Source: Phycisphaerales bacterium (GTDB taxonomy: Bacteria > Planctomycetota > Phycisphaerae > SM23-33). From it: 64,000 bases of DNA. This document shows, piece by piece, positions 53,268 to 61,608 of this stretch. Each line of letters starts with the position of its first letter. The stretch's first letter is position 1. The notes under the pieces were generated by a model that was not told where the DNA came from, searched no databases, and saw only the letters and a program-made list of their open reading frames with translations. A program made the position numbers and the translations under genes. The stretch spans positions 1-64,000 of the forward strand of contig JABGPZ010000044.1 in the NCBI GenBank assembly GCA_018644725.1. Reading direction: 5' to 3'.

Positions 53268-54150
53268 ATTCCGTGAATTTGGCGTGGTCGGTTTTGGCGG
53301 GTGTTTTTCCGACGACGGCGATTTTGAGCGAGTCGGCGAGTTCCAGCGTGGCGGGTTTGTCGGCGATGAGGGTCATGCCCGCCTGAATGACGAGCGTGTT
53401 GCAGCCAGCGGCGTGGAGGTTGCGGATGGTTTTGGGTCCGACGGTGGGGACGTCGAAGCGGGGGTCCTGCTCCGGGCGGGCGACTTTGATCATCGTCCAG
53501 CCGCCGGATTTGCACAGCTCGCCGGCGCGGGCGATCATGCGGTCGGTGCCTTCGACGGCTTCGACGGCGATGATGTCGCGCTCTTTGACTGCGAGGGCCT
53601 GGCCGATGTCGAGGTCGGCCGAGGCGATGGCAATGTGCCAGCCGAACTCGATGTCGGCGGCGGCGGTGGCGGCGGGTTGGGTCTGGGTCATCACGCCTTC
53701 GGTGGCGAGGTGGTCGGCGCAAAATTCGATGCTACTCATGAGTGGTACTCCCTGGGAAGCGAGGTCGTCGGCGATGGCCATCAGCACGGCGTTGTCGCGT
53801 TTGTCGTGGCGGAGGCGGTGATACCAGATGCGGATCGCACGGAGGTCGGGCAAAAATTTCAGCCAGCGAAATCGGCAGTGCATCGCGGACTTATGGACCG
53901 AGCCGATCATCACCGCTTGCTGGCAACCGTGCGATTTGAGGAAGCGCAGCCAGCTGCCGGGCTTGGCGAGTCCGACGCTACGATAGTCGTCGCAATAGTG
54001 GTTCAGGCGCGGATGGGCGAACCCGTCCAGGCCGCAGCAGATCACCCGTCGGCCGGATTCGACGATGCCCTCGGCCACCAAAAGCGGCAGGCGGCCCGCG
54101 CCAGCAATCAGCCCGATTGGCTCGTCCAGATTGGTTGCAATGTCATTCAT
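53266..54150 (-). CDS. lpxI: UDP-2,3-diacylglucosamine pyrophosphatase LpxI
   Basis: Hydrolyses UDP-2,3-diacylglucosamine in lipid A synthesis; 294 residues (DUF1009 family). Blocks visible: IGLIAGAGRLPLLVAEG, MIGSVHKS, DIGQALAVKERDIIAVEAVEGTDRMI, DPRFDVPTVGPKTI and CNTLVIQAGMT. LpxI replaces LpxH in many bacteria. It shows that the organism makes lipid A. Single gene, divergent from the 54273 lipoprotein gene. Confidence 0.94.
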   Translation of the reverse strand: MNDIATNLDEPIGLIAGAGRLPLLVAEGIVESGRRVICCGLDGFAHPRLNHYCDDYRSVGLAKPGSWLRFLKSHGCQQAVMIGSVHKSAMHCRFRWLKFLPDLRAIRIWYHRLRHDKRDNAVLMAIADDLASQGVPLMSSIEFCADHLATEGVMTQTQPAATAAADIEFGWHIAIASADLDIGQALAVKERDIIAVEAVEGTDRMIARAGELCKSGGWTMIKVARPEQDPRFDVPTVGPKTIRNLHAAGCNTLVIQAGMTLIADKPATLELADSLKIAVVGKTPAKTDHAKFTE

Positions 54151-54272
54151 CGCGTCCGAGTATCGCCAAATCTCGCCAGCAGGTCAATCAATTCCTGCGT
54201 CGAAATGCAAATTTGCTTGACAATCTGCCCCCAAATCGCGATTCTGGAGGGCCAGAATTGAAGGAGAATGCT

Positions 54273-54707
54273 ATGAAAACCCACTTTGCCCTGTTGCTGT
54301 CGTTTTCGATGCTTGCTGTCGGAGGCTGTAACCTCTTGGCACCCGAGACGGGATATGTCCCGCAGGTGGCCCCGCCGATGGCCGACATCCCCGTGCCCGT
54401 TGGCTTTGACATGGAACACGACACCAGCCGCGACCGGAGCGACGGCGGGCTGCGTTGGGTCGATCATCGCTACTCGGGCAAAGGCCCCATCGCGCCGCTG
54501 GCGAACTTCTACGAAAAACAAATGCCTCAGTATCGATGGAACCTCGTGACCCGCGGCTTTGCGCGCGGCGCGGCGACCCTTGATTTTGAAAAAGCCCGTG
54601 AGCGATGCCGGATTACAATTTCCCGCAAAAACTCACTGCTGAATACGATCCAGATTCATGTGGATGTCTGGACGCACACAATCGCAACATCGCCCGCGAC
54701 GAACTGA
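54273..54707 (+). CDS. Small lipoprotein of unknown function
   Basis: 144 residues. Signal with lipobox VGGC, Cys at residue 19. The mature part has DIPVPVGFDMEHD and LANFYEKQMPQYRWNL, with the one-strand-one-helix look of small beta-alpha domains; I do not recognise the family with certainty. AAGGAG precedes the start. It is 26 bases before the next gene and likely co-transcribed. Confidence 0.75.
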   Translation: MKTHFALLLSFSMLAVGGCNLLAPETGYVPQVAPPMADIPVPVGFDMEHDTSRDRSDGGLRWVDHRYSGKGPIAPLANFYEKQMPQYRWNLVTRGFARGAATLDFEKARERCRITISRKNSLLNTIQIHVDVWTHTIATSPATN

Positions 54708-54733
54708 CGCGGGATCGAAAGGACACAGAGCAG

Positions 54734-55570
54734 ATGGATTCTGAACATCGTCACGAACTCCAGAAAAACGACCTCGAAACCGAACTCAAGGCCATTTGGG
54801 CGTGGATCAAGCGCAGCGGCAGCAAACTCTTTTTCTATGCCGCGCTCACGACGCTGATCTTGGTGGGGATCTCCAAGTTCCGCACGATGCGTGCCGCCGA
54901 CCTGGCTGGCGTGCAGATCGAATCGGCCCGCTACGAGTACGCATTTTCGAACCCGACCGACGAAGTGGTCACGAATCTTGTTGCGTTGAGCAACCAGGAT
55001 ACGGACGAGCGCATCGCAGTTCTGAGCCAATATCGCCTTGGTCAGGTCCGCATGGCCCAGGCCGCCAACGCCTTCGGCGAGGCCATGATTGCCAAGGACG
55101 CCAAAGAGGCTGACGCCGCAACCAAGCGGGGAATGGGCTTGCGTGCCCAGGCCAAAAGCCAGCTCCAAACGGCCAACACCAACGCCGGCCAGAACTACCC
55201 GATGATCGCTGCCAAGGCGAAAATCGCTCTGGTTCACATCGCCGTCGACGAAGGAGATTTTGCGACGGCCAAGGCATTCCTTAAGGACCTCAAGGCCCTC
55301 GAGCTTGATGGCCACCCGATGATGGAGTCCATCAAAGTTGCCGACCGGATGGTCAAGGCCCTCGGCGACAAGCCCATCGTTCTCGCCAATCGCGCTGCGT
55401 GGCTGCCCAAGCCCGTCGCGAAAGATCCCGCCGAGGACGAAAACTTCCTCGACATCCCCAAGACCGCGCCGCACGATTCCACGATCGAGACCGAGAAAAC
55501 CATGAAGACGCTGTTGGACGTTCCCACGTCCATCACGCCCATCACGCCCGAAGCGCCCGCGCCGAAATAG
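54734..55570 (+). CDS. Membrane-anchored helical-repeat (TPR-like) protein
   Basis: 278 residues. A single membrane helix at about 31-50 (KLFFYAALTTLILVGI) follows an acidic N-terminus. The periplasmic part is Ala-rich helical hairpins (YRLGQVRMAQAANAFGEAM, AKAKIALVHIAVDEGDFATAKAFL), like the YfgM and tetratricopeptide proteins. The tail is Pro/Ile/Thr-rich. No enzyme motif. A scaffold or chaperone-like role is plausible. Followed by a terminator. Confidence 0.75.
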   Translation: MDSEHRHELQKNDLETELKAIWAWIKRSGSKLFFYAALTTLILVGISKFRTMRAADLAGVQIESARYEYAFSNPTDEVVTNLVALSNQDTDERIAVLSQYRLGQVRMAQAANAFGEAMIAKDAKEADAATKRGMGLRAQAKSQLQTANTNAGQNYPMIAAKAKIALVHIAVDEGDFATAKAFLKDLKALELDGHPMMESIKVADRMVKALGDKPIVLANRAAWLPKPVAKDPAEDENFLDIPKTAPHDSTIETEKTMKTLLDVPTSITPITPEAPAPK

Positions 55571-55587
55571 TCGATTTCGAATCTATC

Positions 55588-55613
55588 AGCCCGCCTCGCG
55601 CGGGCTTTTTTAT
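55588..55613 (+). terminator. Terminator of the lipoprotein/TPR operon
   Basis: Stem AGCCCGC/GCGGGCT with a CTCGC loop, followed by a T run. Confidence 0.88.
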
Positions 55614-55641
55614 TGGAATATGGGTCTGTTCTCGCTATAAT
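55613..55641 (+). promoter_or_regulatory. Sigma-70-type promoter of gpmI
   Basis: TTGGAA at 55613-55618, 17-base spacer, perfect TATAAT at 55636-55641, about 53 bases before the start of translation. Confidence 0.75.
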
Positions 55642-55700
55642 CCTTCGACTTTGACCAACCTGTGGCCCGACGGGTCCGACATTTTTCTACAAGGATAATC

Positions 55701-57353
55701 ATGGCTAAGAAACCTCTCGTTTTGATCGTACGCGACGGCTGGGGCATCGGCACCGGCGACGCAGGTGACGCTGTTTCGGCGGCGAACACCCCCAACATGG
55801 ACGCGATTCTCGACACCTGCCCGACCTGCACCATCGACGCCGCCGGCTCGCCAGTGGGCGTGCGTGACGGCAGCCAGGGCTCGAGCGAAGTCGGCCACCT
55901 CAATCTCGGCGCAGGCCGGATCGTCAAGCAGGAAATTCTCCGCGTGGACGACATGATCGCCGACGGCTCGCTCTTCCAGGTACCGCGCTATCGCGAGGCC
56001 ATCGAGCGCTGCAAGACCACCGGCGCGGCATTCCACCTCATGGGCCTCGTGCAGGACCAGGGCGTTCACGCCACCGAAGATCACCTCCACGCGTTCCTGC
56101 GCGAACTCGCCGCCGAAGGCGTGAGCAATGTCGTGGTCCACTTCTTCAGCGATGGCCGGGACACCGCGCCCCAAAGCGCACTGGGTTTCCTCGACAAGCT
56201 CGAAGCTGTCCTCGCCGAAACCGGTGGCCGCATCGGCACCCTCATGGGCCGCTACTACGCCATGGACCGCGCCGAAAATTGGGACCGCACCAAACGCGCC
56301 TACGACCTGCTTCTCTGCGGGACGGGACACGCTGTCCACTCTGCCCGCGAGGCCATCGAACTGGCCTATGCCCGCGCCGAAACGCAAAAGGCCGAAGGGG
56401 CGGACATTGTCGAAAATGACGAATTCATCGATCCGAGCGTCATCGTTGACGCCGAGGGCGCACCCGTCGGCATCATCAAGCCCGGCGATTGCGTGCTGCA
56501 CTTGAACTATCGTCAAGACCGTGCGCTGCAGCTGACCAACGCGTTCGTCGACGAGCCGTTCGGCGGGTTCGACCGCGCCAAGCCCGACGTGTTCTACATG
56601 GGCCTCACGCGCTACTTCGACGAATTCACTTTCGAACTCGTGCCGCCGATGAATATGGCGAACCTGCTGGGTGAAGTGATTTCGGCCAAGGGTCTGCGCC
56701 AGCTGCGCATCGCGGAGTTCCAGAAATACAAACACGTCACGAGCTTTTTCAACGGAAAATTGCTCGAGCCCTACACCGGCGAAGACCGCATCCTTGTGGA
56801 CTCGATTTCGATCCCCGAAGACCAGAAGCCCGCGATGAGCGCCTATGAAGTGACGGACCTTGCGTTGGTGGCGATTTCCGAATCGATTGGCGCCGCCCGC
56901 GACGCTGCCGAATCGCACGAGATCGGCCACTATGAAGGCAAGGACCCCGAAGACGCCTGCGCGTGCGAACTCAAGGACACCTACGACGTGATCGTGCTGA
57001 ACTATGCCAACTGCGACATGGTCGGGCACACCGGCGTGTTCGAGGCCGCGCGCCAGTCCGTCGAAGTCACTGATGAATGCCTCGGCAAGGTCGTCGAAGC
57101 CACGCTCGAACGTGGCGGGGCGCTTCTGATTACCTCGGACCACGGAAACGCCGAACGAATGGCCGACGAGCAGGGCAACGTCCAGACCGCGCACACCACG
57201 AACCTGGTGACGTGCTCGCTGGTGAGCAACGACCCGGCCGAGTACAAACTCGTCGAACACGGAAAGCTCGCTGACATCGCCGTGACGATGCTCGACCTGC
57301 TCGACATTCCCGCCCCGGCCGAAATGACCGCGACCAGCCTCTTGGCAAAATAA
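55701..57353 (+). CDS. gpmI: Cofactor-independent phosphoglycerate mutase
   Basis: Interconverts 3- and 2-phosphoglycerate in glycolysis using two manganese ions; 550 residues. The start VLIVRDGWGIG holds the first metal aspartate. The phosphoserine is in GSSEVGHLNLGAGR. FSDGRDTAP, NYRQDRALQLTNAF, NYANCDMVGHTG and TSDHGNAERM complete the active sites. The start at 55701 fits an AAGGA site; the 13 upstream codons are not needed. Enolase, the next glycolytic step, is at the right edge of the window but not linked. Confidence 0.96.
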   Translation: MAKKPLVLIVRDGWGIGTGDAGDAVSAANTPNMDAILDTCPTCTIDAAGSPVGVRDGSQGSSEVGHLNLGAGRIVKQEILRVDDMIADGSLFQVPRYREAIERCKTTGAAFHLMGLVQDQGVHATEDHLHAFLRELAAEGVSNVVVHFFSDGRDTAPQSALGFLDKLEAVLAETGGRIGTLMGRYYAMDRAENWDRTKRAYDLLLCGTGHAVHSAREAIELAYARAETQKAEGADIVENDEFIDPSVIVDAEGAPVGIIKPGDCVLHLNYRQDRALQLTNAFVDEPFGGFDRAKPDVFYMGLTRYFDEFTFELVPPMNMANLLGEVISAKGLRQLRIAEFQKYKHVTSFFNGKLLEPYTGEDRILVDSISIPEDQKPAMSAYEVTDLALVAISESIGAARDAAESHEIGHYEGKDPEDACACELKDTYDVIVLNYANCDMVGHTGVFEAARQSVEVTDECLGKVVEATLERGGALLITSDHGNAERMADEQGNVQTAHTTNLVTCSLVSNDPAEYKLVEHGKLADIAVTMLDLLDIPAPAEMTATSLLAK

Positions 57354-57377
57354 TCCGAGACAAGACAAACGTAACAG

Positions 57378-57404
57378 GAGCGGCCCAATGGGTCGCTCTT
57401 TTTT
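57378..57404 (+). terminator. Terminator of gpmI
   Basis: Nine-pair stem GAGCGGCCC/GGGTCGCTC with an AAT loop (one G-T pair), followed by six T. Confidence 0.9.
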
Positions 57405-58296
57405 ATCGGCTGGCGGATTCGCTGGTTCCGCCGAGAAGGACATAGTCGGCGGCGGCGAGGTGGGGCGCGAGCGCTTTGTGTTTGAGAATGTCGGAATGGC
57501 CCCATTCCATCGGGTCGATACCGCTGTCGACGAGGTCGAACGTACGCACGGTTTGAAATTCTGACCCAAGCTCCAGCTTCCGCGCGAGCAGGTCGGTCAT
57601 CTTTGACGCGATGGTTTTTCCGGCGGGGGAGCGCCGACGGTTGCGGAAGGAGATCACTGCCAGCCGGCCGTCGGGCCATTGGGTTTGGATGCGCTTGGCG
57701 AGGAGGTCTCCCAGTGCGTCACGGTCGCTCCATGTGCCTAGCGTACTGGCGTGGATCAGTGTCGCGCCGTCTTTCATGCGGACCAGGCGCACTTCGCAAT
57801 TGAAGCGGATTGCGCTGGTGGGCGCTTGTGCGTCGAGGCGCTGGACAAGGATCGGGGCGGCGGGGCCGGTCTCGGCTGGCGGCGAGGGTTCCTCAGGCGG
57901 CGAAACGGGGTCCTGCACCAGCGGTCTGGCCGTCGGGATCTCGTCCGGGATTGGTGCGGGGTTGGGCCTCGGCGCGGCAGGGGGCGCGAGCAGGGCCGTA
58001 CCCTCCATCGGCGTGAGCTTGAGGTGGACCTCCTCCACGGCCATCGACGACTTGCGCCTGGGCGGGAGATAGTACATCACCGGCAAATGGTTCTCGGCCG
58101 TGGCTTCAATAATGTACGGATCGGAAAACAATTCGTCGCGCTGGGGTGGAACTTTGATCTCGCACGGACTTATGCCCACGGGCTGGTCATTCACGAACAC
58201 CATCACGCCGTCGGGCTGGGTCGAGATCCGCACCCGGCGTTCCATGCAGCCGCCACACAGCAGCGCCAGCATCGAAATGTAGAGCAAACGATTCAT
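57403..58296 (-). CDS. PEGA-domain lipoprotein with CsgG/LpoB-like C-domain
   Basis: 297 residues. Lipobox CGGC, Cys at residue 17. Residues about 20-70 form a PEGA-like domain (RVRISTQPDGVMVFVNDQPVG split by a short turn). A Pro-rich linker covers about 100-150. The last part has GRLAVISFRNRR, TIASKMTDLLARKLE and ADYVLLGG, the pattern of CsgG/LpoB domains. It follows the TolC-like gene by 25 bases and shares its regulated promoter, so it is probably an outer membrane partner of that exporter. Confidence 0.8.
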   Translation of the reverse strand: MNRLLYISMLALLCGGCMERRVRISTQPDGVMVFVNDQPVGISPCEIKVPPQRDELFSDPYIIEATAENHLPVMYYLPPRRKSSMAVEEVHLKLTPMEGTALLAPPAAPRPNPAPIPDEIPTARPLVQDPVSPPEEPSPPAETGPAAPILVQRLDAQAPTSAIRFNCEVRLVRMKDGATLIHASTLGTWSDRDALGDLLAKRIQTQWPDGRLAVISFRNRRRSPAGKTIASKMTDLLARKLELGSEFQTVRTFDLVDSGIDPMEWGHSDILKHKALAPHLAAADYVLLGGTSESASR

Positions 58297-58321
58297 CCTT
58301 GGACAGCTCCATTGCGGGACT

Positions 58322-59980
58322 TTATTTCGCGTCGGTTCCAATGGCATCGGGCACCGCGAGTTTCACCCGGCGGGTCTCCAGCATCACCCCCGTCACCTCG
58401 GAGAGTTCAACGATGGCGGTGTTGTATTCGTAGATCGCCTGAACGAGTCTTTGCTCGCTGGCGGCGACTTGGCGCTGGGCCTGGAGTTTGAGGTTGAGGA
58501 ACTCGGGCGTGAGCTGGGCGCGGATGCGCTCCATGTCCTCGAGGCCTTTGAGCTCTTCGCGATAGGCCTCAGCGGCATCTTGTCGCGCGACGATTTCCTT
58601 CTGGGCGATCTGGATGCGGCGGACGTGCTCGCGGACAGATTGGACGACGTCGTCGGCGGTGGCCTGGAGCTGGGCAAGGGTTTGGCGGCGGACCAGACGC
58701 GCACTGCGCAGTTCCGATTTCGCCATGCGATTGCCGAGGGGATATTCAAATTGTACGCCGACTTGGTAGGCCGCGTTGTCTGCGCCGGCTACTTCGTTGA
58801 AGCTGTCTTTTTGGCTACCGGTTCGTCCCATGAGTTCCACGGCCGTGTAGAGGTCCAGGCTCGGAAGGGTTTCATTTTTCGCCACGCGCACGCCAATGCC
58901 AGCCTGTTCGACCGCGAGGCGAATCTGCTCGAGGGCGGGACTGTTCTTCAGGGCGACGATGATCTGATCTTTGGCGCTGAGGGTTAGTTTGTCGACCGCC
59001 ATTTTGGTCGCGGGGAGCACTTGAACATCCGAGATCAGATTGAGCTGCGCGTCGCCGAGGAGCTTGACCAGTGTGTCCTGGGCATCGGCGGCTTCGTTGC
59101 GATTGACCAGCAGCGTCGCGAGGGCATCTTTGCTGGCGGCTTCGGCCTGCTTGCGCTGGACCTTGGTCGCATCGAGATTCTTACGCGCTTCGAGGCGCTT
59201 GAACGTTTCCTGTGTGCGTTTGTAGAGGCGCTGGGTGATCGCGACCTTTTCGCGCGCCTGAAGCAGGTCATAGTAGGCGATGGTGGTTTGAGTGAGAATG
59301 TCCTCGACCTCGGCGCGGAATTCGCTCAGCGAGATGCGATGTTCAAGGTTGGCAATTTTCAGGTCGGCCAGGTTCACTTCCGTCCCCGCGCCGCGCAGCA
59401 ACGGTTGGGAGAACATCAGCCCGAGTGCGTTGGAATATCTCTTGTCGCCATCGTTGCTCCAGTCCCGTGACAGGCTGTTTCGGATTTGCCACGTGCCGCC
59501 TGTGGCAAGTTTTTGTTGCAGGCCCCAACCGAAGTCAACACCGTGGCCTTCGTGGGCTTTGGAGGAGTGCATGGAGTGACTCATACGGGAATACCCATAG
59601 CCAATCTCGCCGAAGAGCGAGACGTCGAACTCGGCCGCTTCCTGGATCGCTTCTTCGCGACTGATCGAAGGAGCAAAGCTGACCACGGCGATTTGCGGGT
59701 TGTTCGCCAGTGCGCGACGCACGGCCTCGTCGAGACTCAGCGAAACGATCTTGCGTCCGCCCGGCCCGGTTTTCACAGGCAGCTTGCCCAGACTGATCCC
59801 ATTGGGTGTTGCCAGCGAGATCCCGCTATGCTTGCGCGATTGGGGACTGCGTTCGCGGATGGCTTGCTGGAGGCGGAACAGTTCGTTCACTTCCTCATTG
59901 CCTGGCTGAATACAGCCGGAAACCAGCAGGGCGGCAAGGCCCAGAAGCGCGATACGACGTAAACGTGTTGCTTGGATCAT
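58322..59980 (-). CDS. TolC-family outer membrane efflux lipoprotein
   Basis: 552 residues. Lipobox VSGC, Cys at residue 23. Two TolC-type repeats (OEP) are seen: a first with LSLDEAVRRALANNPQIAV and RAEVEDILTQTTIAYYDLLQAREK, a second with IVALKNSPALEQIRLAVEQAG and DDVVQSVREHVRRIQIA. Long coiled coils would form the periplasmic tunnel. The inner membrane pump is not in the window. GGAGATTC precedes the start. The promoter carries a CsoR-type operator, which suggests efflux of a metal or sulfur compound. Confidence 0.88.
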   Translation of the reverse strand: MIQATRLRRIALLGLAALLVSGCIQPGNEEVNELFRLQQAIRERSPQSRKHSGISLATPNGISLGKLPVKTGPGGRKIVSLSLDEAVRRALANNPQIAVVSFAPSISREEAIQEAAEFDVSLFGEIGYGYSRMSHSMHSSKAHEGHGVDFGWGLQQKLATGGTWQIRNSLSRDWSNDGDKRYSNALGLMFSQPLLRGAGTEVNLADLKIANLEHRISLSEFRAEVEDILTQTTIAYYDLLQAREKVAITQRLYKRTQETFKRLEARKNLDATKVQRKQAEAASKDALATLLVNRNEAADAQDTLVKLLGDAQLNLISDVQVLPATKMAVDKLTLSAKDQIIVALKNSPALEQIRLAVEQAGIGVRVAKNETLPSLDLYTAVELMGRTGSQKDSFNEVAGADNAAYQVGVQFEYPLGNRMAKSELRSARLVRRQTLAQLQATADDVVQSVREHVRRIQIAQKEIVARQDAAEAYREELKGLEDMERIRAQLTPEFLNLKLQAQRQVAASEQRLVQAIYEYNTAIVELSEVTGVMLETRRVKLAVPDAIGTDAK

Positions 59981-60027
59981 TCCGAATCTCCTTCGGGTAG
60001 TGTTGATGAGGCGTTCGATCTTTGCTT

Positions 60028-60056
60028 AAGATACCCCTAGGGGGTATGCAAGTCAA
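60028..60056 (-). promoter_or_regulatory. Sigma-70-type promoter of the TolC operon
   Basis: On the minus strand: TTGACT (60056-60051), 17-base spacer, TATCTT (60033-60028). The spacer is filled by the CsoR-type palindrome. Confidence 0.8.
60031..60047. promoter_or_regulatory. CsoR/RcnR-family operator-like palindrome
   Basis: ATACCCCTAGGGGGTAT, a GC-tract inverted repeat of the kind bound by CsoR-family repressors that sense Cu(I), Ni/Co, persulfide or formaldehyde. Placed between -35 and -10, it would block RNA polymerase until the inducer binds. No csoR gene lies in the window. Confidence 0.7.
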
Positions 60057-60217
60057 ATAGATATTTGAATTTTTACAGAAAATGGGTCCGATTGCAAGGT
60101 CCATGTGAGAAATGAAGTGAGAATTTTTCGATGGGGTTTGATTTTCGTCGGAAGATTGGTACAGTAGTAATATCACGGCCGTGGGCTGTGAACCATTCTA
60201 CTTATCTGGAGAGACTT

Positions 60218-60469
60218 ATGACCGATCCGCACACGATTCTCGGCATTCACATCACCGACCGCCTCGAAGAAGCCGTTCCCGTTCAGCAGGCGCTGACGGA
60301 GTTTGGCAACACGATCAAGACCCGCCTTGGCCTGCATGAACCCGGCGATAGCAAGAACGGCCTGGTGCTGCTCGAAGTCGTCGCCGAGGCCGAGAAAATT
60401 CAGCAGATTTGCGACAAGCTCAACGCGATCGACGGTGTCGAAGTCCAGACCATGGTCTTTCACCACTAA
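60218..60469 (+). CDS. TM1266-like small regulator (ACT/NikR-C-like fold)
   Basis: 83 residues. The pattern ILGIHITDRLEEAVPVQQAL, IKTRLGL, GLVLLEVVAEAEKIQQ, INAIDGVEV-like LNAIDGVEVQTMVF matches the TM1266 family, annotated as an iron-only hydrogenase system regulator and similar to the NikR C-terminal domain. No hydrogenase gene is in the window. GGAGAG precedes the start. The stop is six bases before tgt, suggesting co-transcription. Confidence 0.72.
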   Translation: MTDPHTILGIHITDRLEEAVPVQQALTEFGNTIKTRLGLHEPGDSKNGLVLLEVVAEAEKIQQICDKLNAIDGVEVQTMVFHH

Positions 60470-60475
60470 TCGCAG

Positions 60476-61606
60476 ATGTTAACCTGGGAACCCAAAGCCA
60501 CCTGCGGCGCGGCGCGACGCGGAGTGTTGAAGACGGACCACGGCTCGGTGGAAACGCCGATTTTTATGCCCGTGGGGACGTGCGGTAGCGTCAAAGGCCT
60601 CACGGCCGCGCAACTGCACGATACCGGCTCGCGCATGATTCTGGCCAACACCTATCATATGTTGTTGCGCCCCGGGCCGGAAATCGTCCGCGAACTCGGC
60701 GGGCTGCATTCGATGATGGCGTGGGACGGGCCGATTTTGACCGACTCGGGCGGCTATCAGGTCTTCAGCCTAGCGCATATGCGGAAAATCGCTGGCGACA
60801 GTGTGACGTTCCGCTCGCACATTGACGGCCGACGCGTGGAACTCACGCCTGAGAACGTTGTTGATACCCAGCATCAGCTTGGCCCGGATGTGATGATGCA
60901 GCTGGACATTTGCGCCGCCGCCGACGCGACACGCGAACAGTTTGCCGACGCGATGGAGACCTCCGTGCGTTGGGCGATTCAGTCGCGCGACGCGTGGGAC
61001 CAGCGAGGCCGCAAAAGCGTGCAGGGTCACAGCCAGGCGCTTTTTGCGATTCAGCAGGGCGGCATTCATCAAGACCTCCGCCGCGAATCGGCTGAGCGAC
61101 TTGTCGAACTCGATTTGCCGGGCTATGCGGTCGGCGGACTCGCCATCGGCGAAGGCCACGAGGTGATGTGCCACGTTCTCGACGAGGTCGACGAGCTTCT
61201 GCCCCAGCACAAGCCGCGCTACCTTATGGGCGTCGGTGAGCCGCGGGACATCCTCGCCGCCATCGCGCGCGGGATCGACATGTTCGACTGCGTCATGCCC
61301 ACACGCAACGCCCGCAACACCCAGGCCTTCACATGGAATGGCCGTGTGAAAATGAAAAACGCAAAACACGCCCGCGCCGCCGAGCCGATTGACCCAACCT
61401 GCACATGCTACGCCTGCCGGAACTATTCGCGCGGCACGATTCGTCACCTCTTCGCCGCGAACGAAATGCTTGCGCCGACGCTGATGACGATTCATAATCT
61501 CCATTTCTTTGCGGAATTTCTCGCGGCGATCCGCGAGTCGATCTCGGCGGGGACCTATGCCGAGGATTCGGCGCGCTGGCTGGCGCAGATGTATCCCGGG
61601 GTCTAA
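60476..61606 (+). CDS. tgt: tRNA-guanine transglycosylase
   Basis: Exchanges guanine 34 for preQ1 in tRNAs with GUN anticodons; 376 residues. TPIFMPVGTCGSVKGL, the catalytic aspartate in LTDSGGYQVFSL, GGLAIGE, MPTRNARN and the zinc site CTCYACRNYSRG with a later His are all present. Followed two bases later by panC, so both belong to one operon. Confidence 0.96.
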   Translation: MLTWEPKATCGAARRGVLKTDHGSVETPIFMPVGTCGSVKGLTAAQLHDTGSRMILANTYHMLLRPGPEIVRELGGLHSMMAWDGPILTDSGGYQVFSLAHMRKIAGDSVTFRSHIDGRRVELTPENVVDTQHQLGPDVMMQLDICAAADATREQFADAMETSVRWAIQSRDAWDQRGRKSVQGHSQALFAIQQGGIHQDLRRESAERLVELDLPGYAVGGLAIGEGHEVMCHVLDEVDELLPQHKPRYLMGVGEPRDILAAIARGIDMFDCVMPTRNARNTQAFTWNGRVKMKNAKHARAAEPIDPTCTCYACRNYSRGTIRHLFAANEMLAPTLMTIHNLHFFAEFLAAIRESISAGTYAEDSARWLAQMYPGV

Positions 61607-61608
61607 CC

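Noticed and set aside
54117-54272. Upstream extension of the 54273 lipoprotein
   Set aside because: The extra 52 codons cross the lpxI start and lack a ribosome site, while the ATG at 54273 follows AAGGAG and starts a lipoprotein signal.
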